A DNA stretch of 41,609 bases, taken from the NCBI GenBank assembly GCA_016209635.1, contig JACQWC010000152.1:1-41609 (forward strand), given 5' to 3'. The position numbers were made by a program, and so were the translations under genes. This document shows positions 40,464 through 41,609 of the stretch, piece after piece. How positions within the stretch are numbered: position 1 is the stretch's first letter; the number at the start of each line of letters is the position of its first letter. The DNA comes from Candidatus Rokuibacteriota bacterium (GTDB lineage Bacteria > Methylomirabilota > Methylomirabilia > Rokubacteriales > CSP1-6). The notes under the pieces are model-generated. The model worked only from the letters and a program-made list of their open reading frames with translations. It was not told the origin of the DNA and ran no database searches.

Positions 40464-40479
40464 GAGCGCGGTGTTCCCC

Positions 40480-41486
40480 TCACGGCGGGAAGCCGCTTAC
40501 AGGTTTCGCCGGAGGCAGTCTCCACAGGCGCTCGGCGTTACCGTGGGCGATCTGATGGGCGACCTTTTCCGGCAGTTGCTTCAGGGCGCGCCGCCAGAGA
40601 GCGACCGCCTCCAGGTAGGGGCTTCCCCAGTGCATGGGGAACACATTATCGAAGGCCAGCACGAACCGAGCGGGGTGCGCCAGCACCAGTCTCTCCCAGT
40701 CCGGGGCCAGCCGGGTTCTCTCGAACATGTTCGACCAGGGCTGCTTGTCGAGGAGCAGCGTGATGGGGTTGGCGTGCGAGGCGAGGAAGAAGACGTTCGG
40801 GTGGTCGCCAATCAGGCGGGCGACCTCAGGGGCCTGCAACTGGCCCATGTGGATGAGCCCGACCGGGAGATCCGGGTGGGCGCGCAACAAGGCTTCCAGC
40901 TTCTTCATGAAGTCCGGCGCGTTACGCCGGCGCCGGCGAATTCGATATGCGCGATGAAAGGCCATCCGTTTTGTTTGGCGATGTCCACGAGGAAGGCCAC
41001 GCGAGAATCGTCGGGGGCTATCACCGCCTTCCCCGCGACGGTTCCCTTTGCCTCGTGCCACATGATGACTTCGGGCATGGCGCCGAACTTAGTTCCCGTT
41101 AATTGCGCGGTGACCATTTCCTGAAAGCTGGGATTTCCCCGCATGTAGGCCCCGGTCTTGATCTTCAGGGCCGGCACGATGCGTTCCCCGTGGCGGTTCG
41201 CGTAGGCAAGGATGTCTTCGACCGGGCGCTCGAAGCGCGTCGCGAGGATGGTCGTCGAGACCCCCGCCCGGTCCATCAGGGGGATCACCTTTTCGATATC
41301 GGTGTCGCGGTCCACCTGGCTGTGGGCGTCGATGATCGGCCCCCGCCAATGCTCCGGCGAAGACATGTGAACCCCGGTGGTCTGGCAGCCGGCGAAGACA
41401 GAGATGACGAGCAGAACCAGCAGCGACAGGACGGACCACCGGCGCGGCAGTCGAACATAGACATGTGGATGTGAGCTACTCCGCAT
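40480..41486 (-). pseudogene. Amidohydrolase-family lipoprotein interrupted by a frameshift
   Basis: The first half (41486 to about 40930) has a lipoprotein signal (SLLVLLVISVFAGC), then GPIIDAHSQVDRDTDIEKVI and PFIAHIEFAGAG. It shifts frame in a GGC-rich run around 40920-40935 and stops at 40905. The other frame continues with APDFMKKLEALLRAHPDL, VGLIHMGQLQAPEV, RFVLAFDNVFPMHWGSP and HGNAERLW to a stop at 40480. Together they make one metal-dependent hydrolase of the amidohydrolase_2 type (DAH, HIE, HM and a late Asp). A one-base indel restores it, so this may be a sequencing error or a young pseudogene. ATG 41516 is an alternative start. Lower GC than neighbours. Confidence 0.7.
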
Positions 41487-41609
41487 CGATTTCGAATGAA
41501 GAGTTCTTACTTTCATCCCTGGCCGCCCGTCCACCCGTTGTGCGTATAACGGCTCGGTTGAGCGGCGCAACGGCTAGCGCCCGCGCTTGATGTTCGGTTT
41601 GCCGTCTAC

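Noticed and set aside
41525-41609. Integron attC-like site or other recombination site at the right edge
   Set aside because: There are small hairpins (GGCGC...GCGCC, GCTC...GAGC) and ATAAC, but no proper core pair and the arms are not complementary in attC fashion. Nothing else is recognisable in 41517-41609.

Overview
The window is about 41.6 kb of very GC-rich bacterial DNA with tightly packed genes. Many neighbours overlap by four bases (ATGA or GTGA), and GTG and TTG starts are common. The cell is a Gram-negative diderm: there is a periplasmic lytic transglycosylase, a secreted SGNH esterase, a lipoprotein, a PilX-like pilus protein and a NtrC/sigma-54 system. Base composition and gene content resemble Candidatus Rokubacteria / Methylomirabilota (NC10) metagenome contigs, but this is an impression from style; no rRNA or marker phylogeny was available. 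I found no tRNA, rRNA, CRISPR array, insertion sequence or phage gene.

Region 1 (1-5575): two ABC ATPases of the molybdate/tungstate type (the first cut by the window edge), a promoter-leader-hairpin element, a DUF465 protein, MoaC, an AcuC-like deacetylase, thymidylate kinase and DNA polymerase III delta'. Region 2 (5575-12829): a long inverted repeat, then ricT, metG, a small ORF, a DUF5924/DUF2914-type membrane protein, an NPP-type phosphodiesterase, tatD and an M28 peptidase. tmk-holB-ricT-metG-tatD is a familiar housekeeping cluster, here with a three-gene insert between metG and tatD. Region 3 (12842-19609): a DUF2007 protein, an orphan form II molybdenum hydroxylase large subunit, a broken methyltransferase, a cupin, a homogentisate-dioxygenase-like protein and a cytochrome P450, with small gene remnants between them. 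This looks like a catabolic or detoxification segment with gene turnover.

Region 4 (19620-28157): a zinc-ribbon/LURP-one-like membrane protein and a rhomboid protease, facing a three-gene minus-strand operon (P1 peptidase and two unknowns), then a small coiled-coil membrane protein, HisC and GlnD. Region 5 (28162-35974): a single reading frame joining a CDP-alcohol phosphatidyltransferase to a Slt-type lytic transglycosylase. It is followed by a PilX-like gene and a small secreted-protein gene, each on the minus strand behind a good sigma-54 promoter match, next to a PilS/PilR-like two-component pair. I infer that the pair controls the two genes. Region 6 (35984-41609): tesA divergent from ybbA-ybbP, the same order as in E. 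coli, then a VOC protein, a stretch of gene debris and a frameshifted amidohydrolase lipoprotein.

The most notable items are the phosphatidyltransferase-transglycosylase fusion, the compact sigma-54/PilSR pilus locus, the leader element before the DUF465 gene, the inverted repeat between holB and ricT, and several small gene fossils that ordinary annotation would miss.
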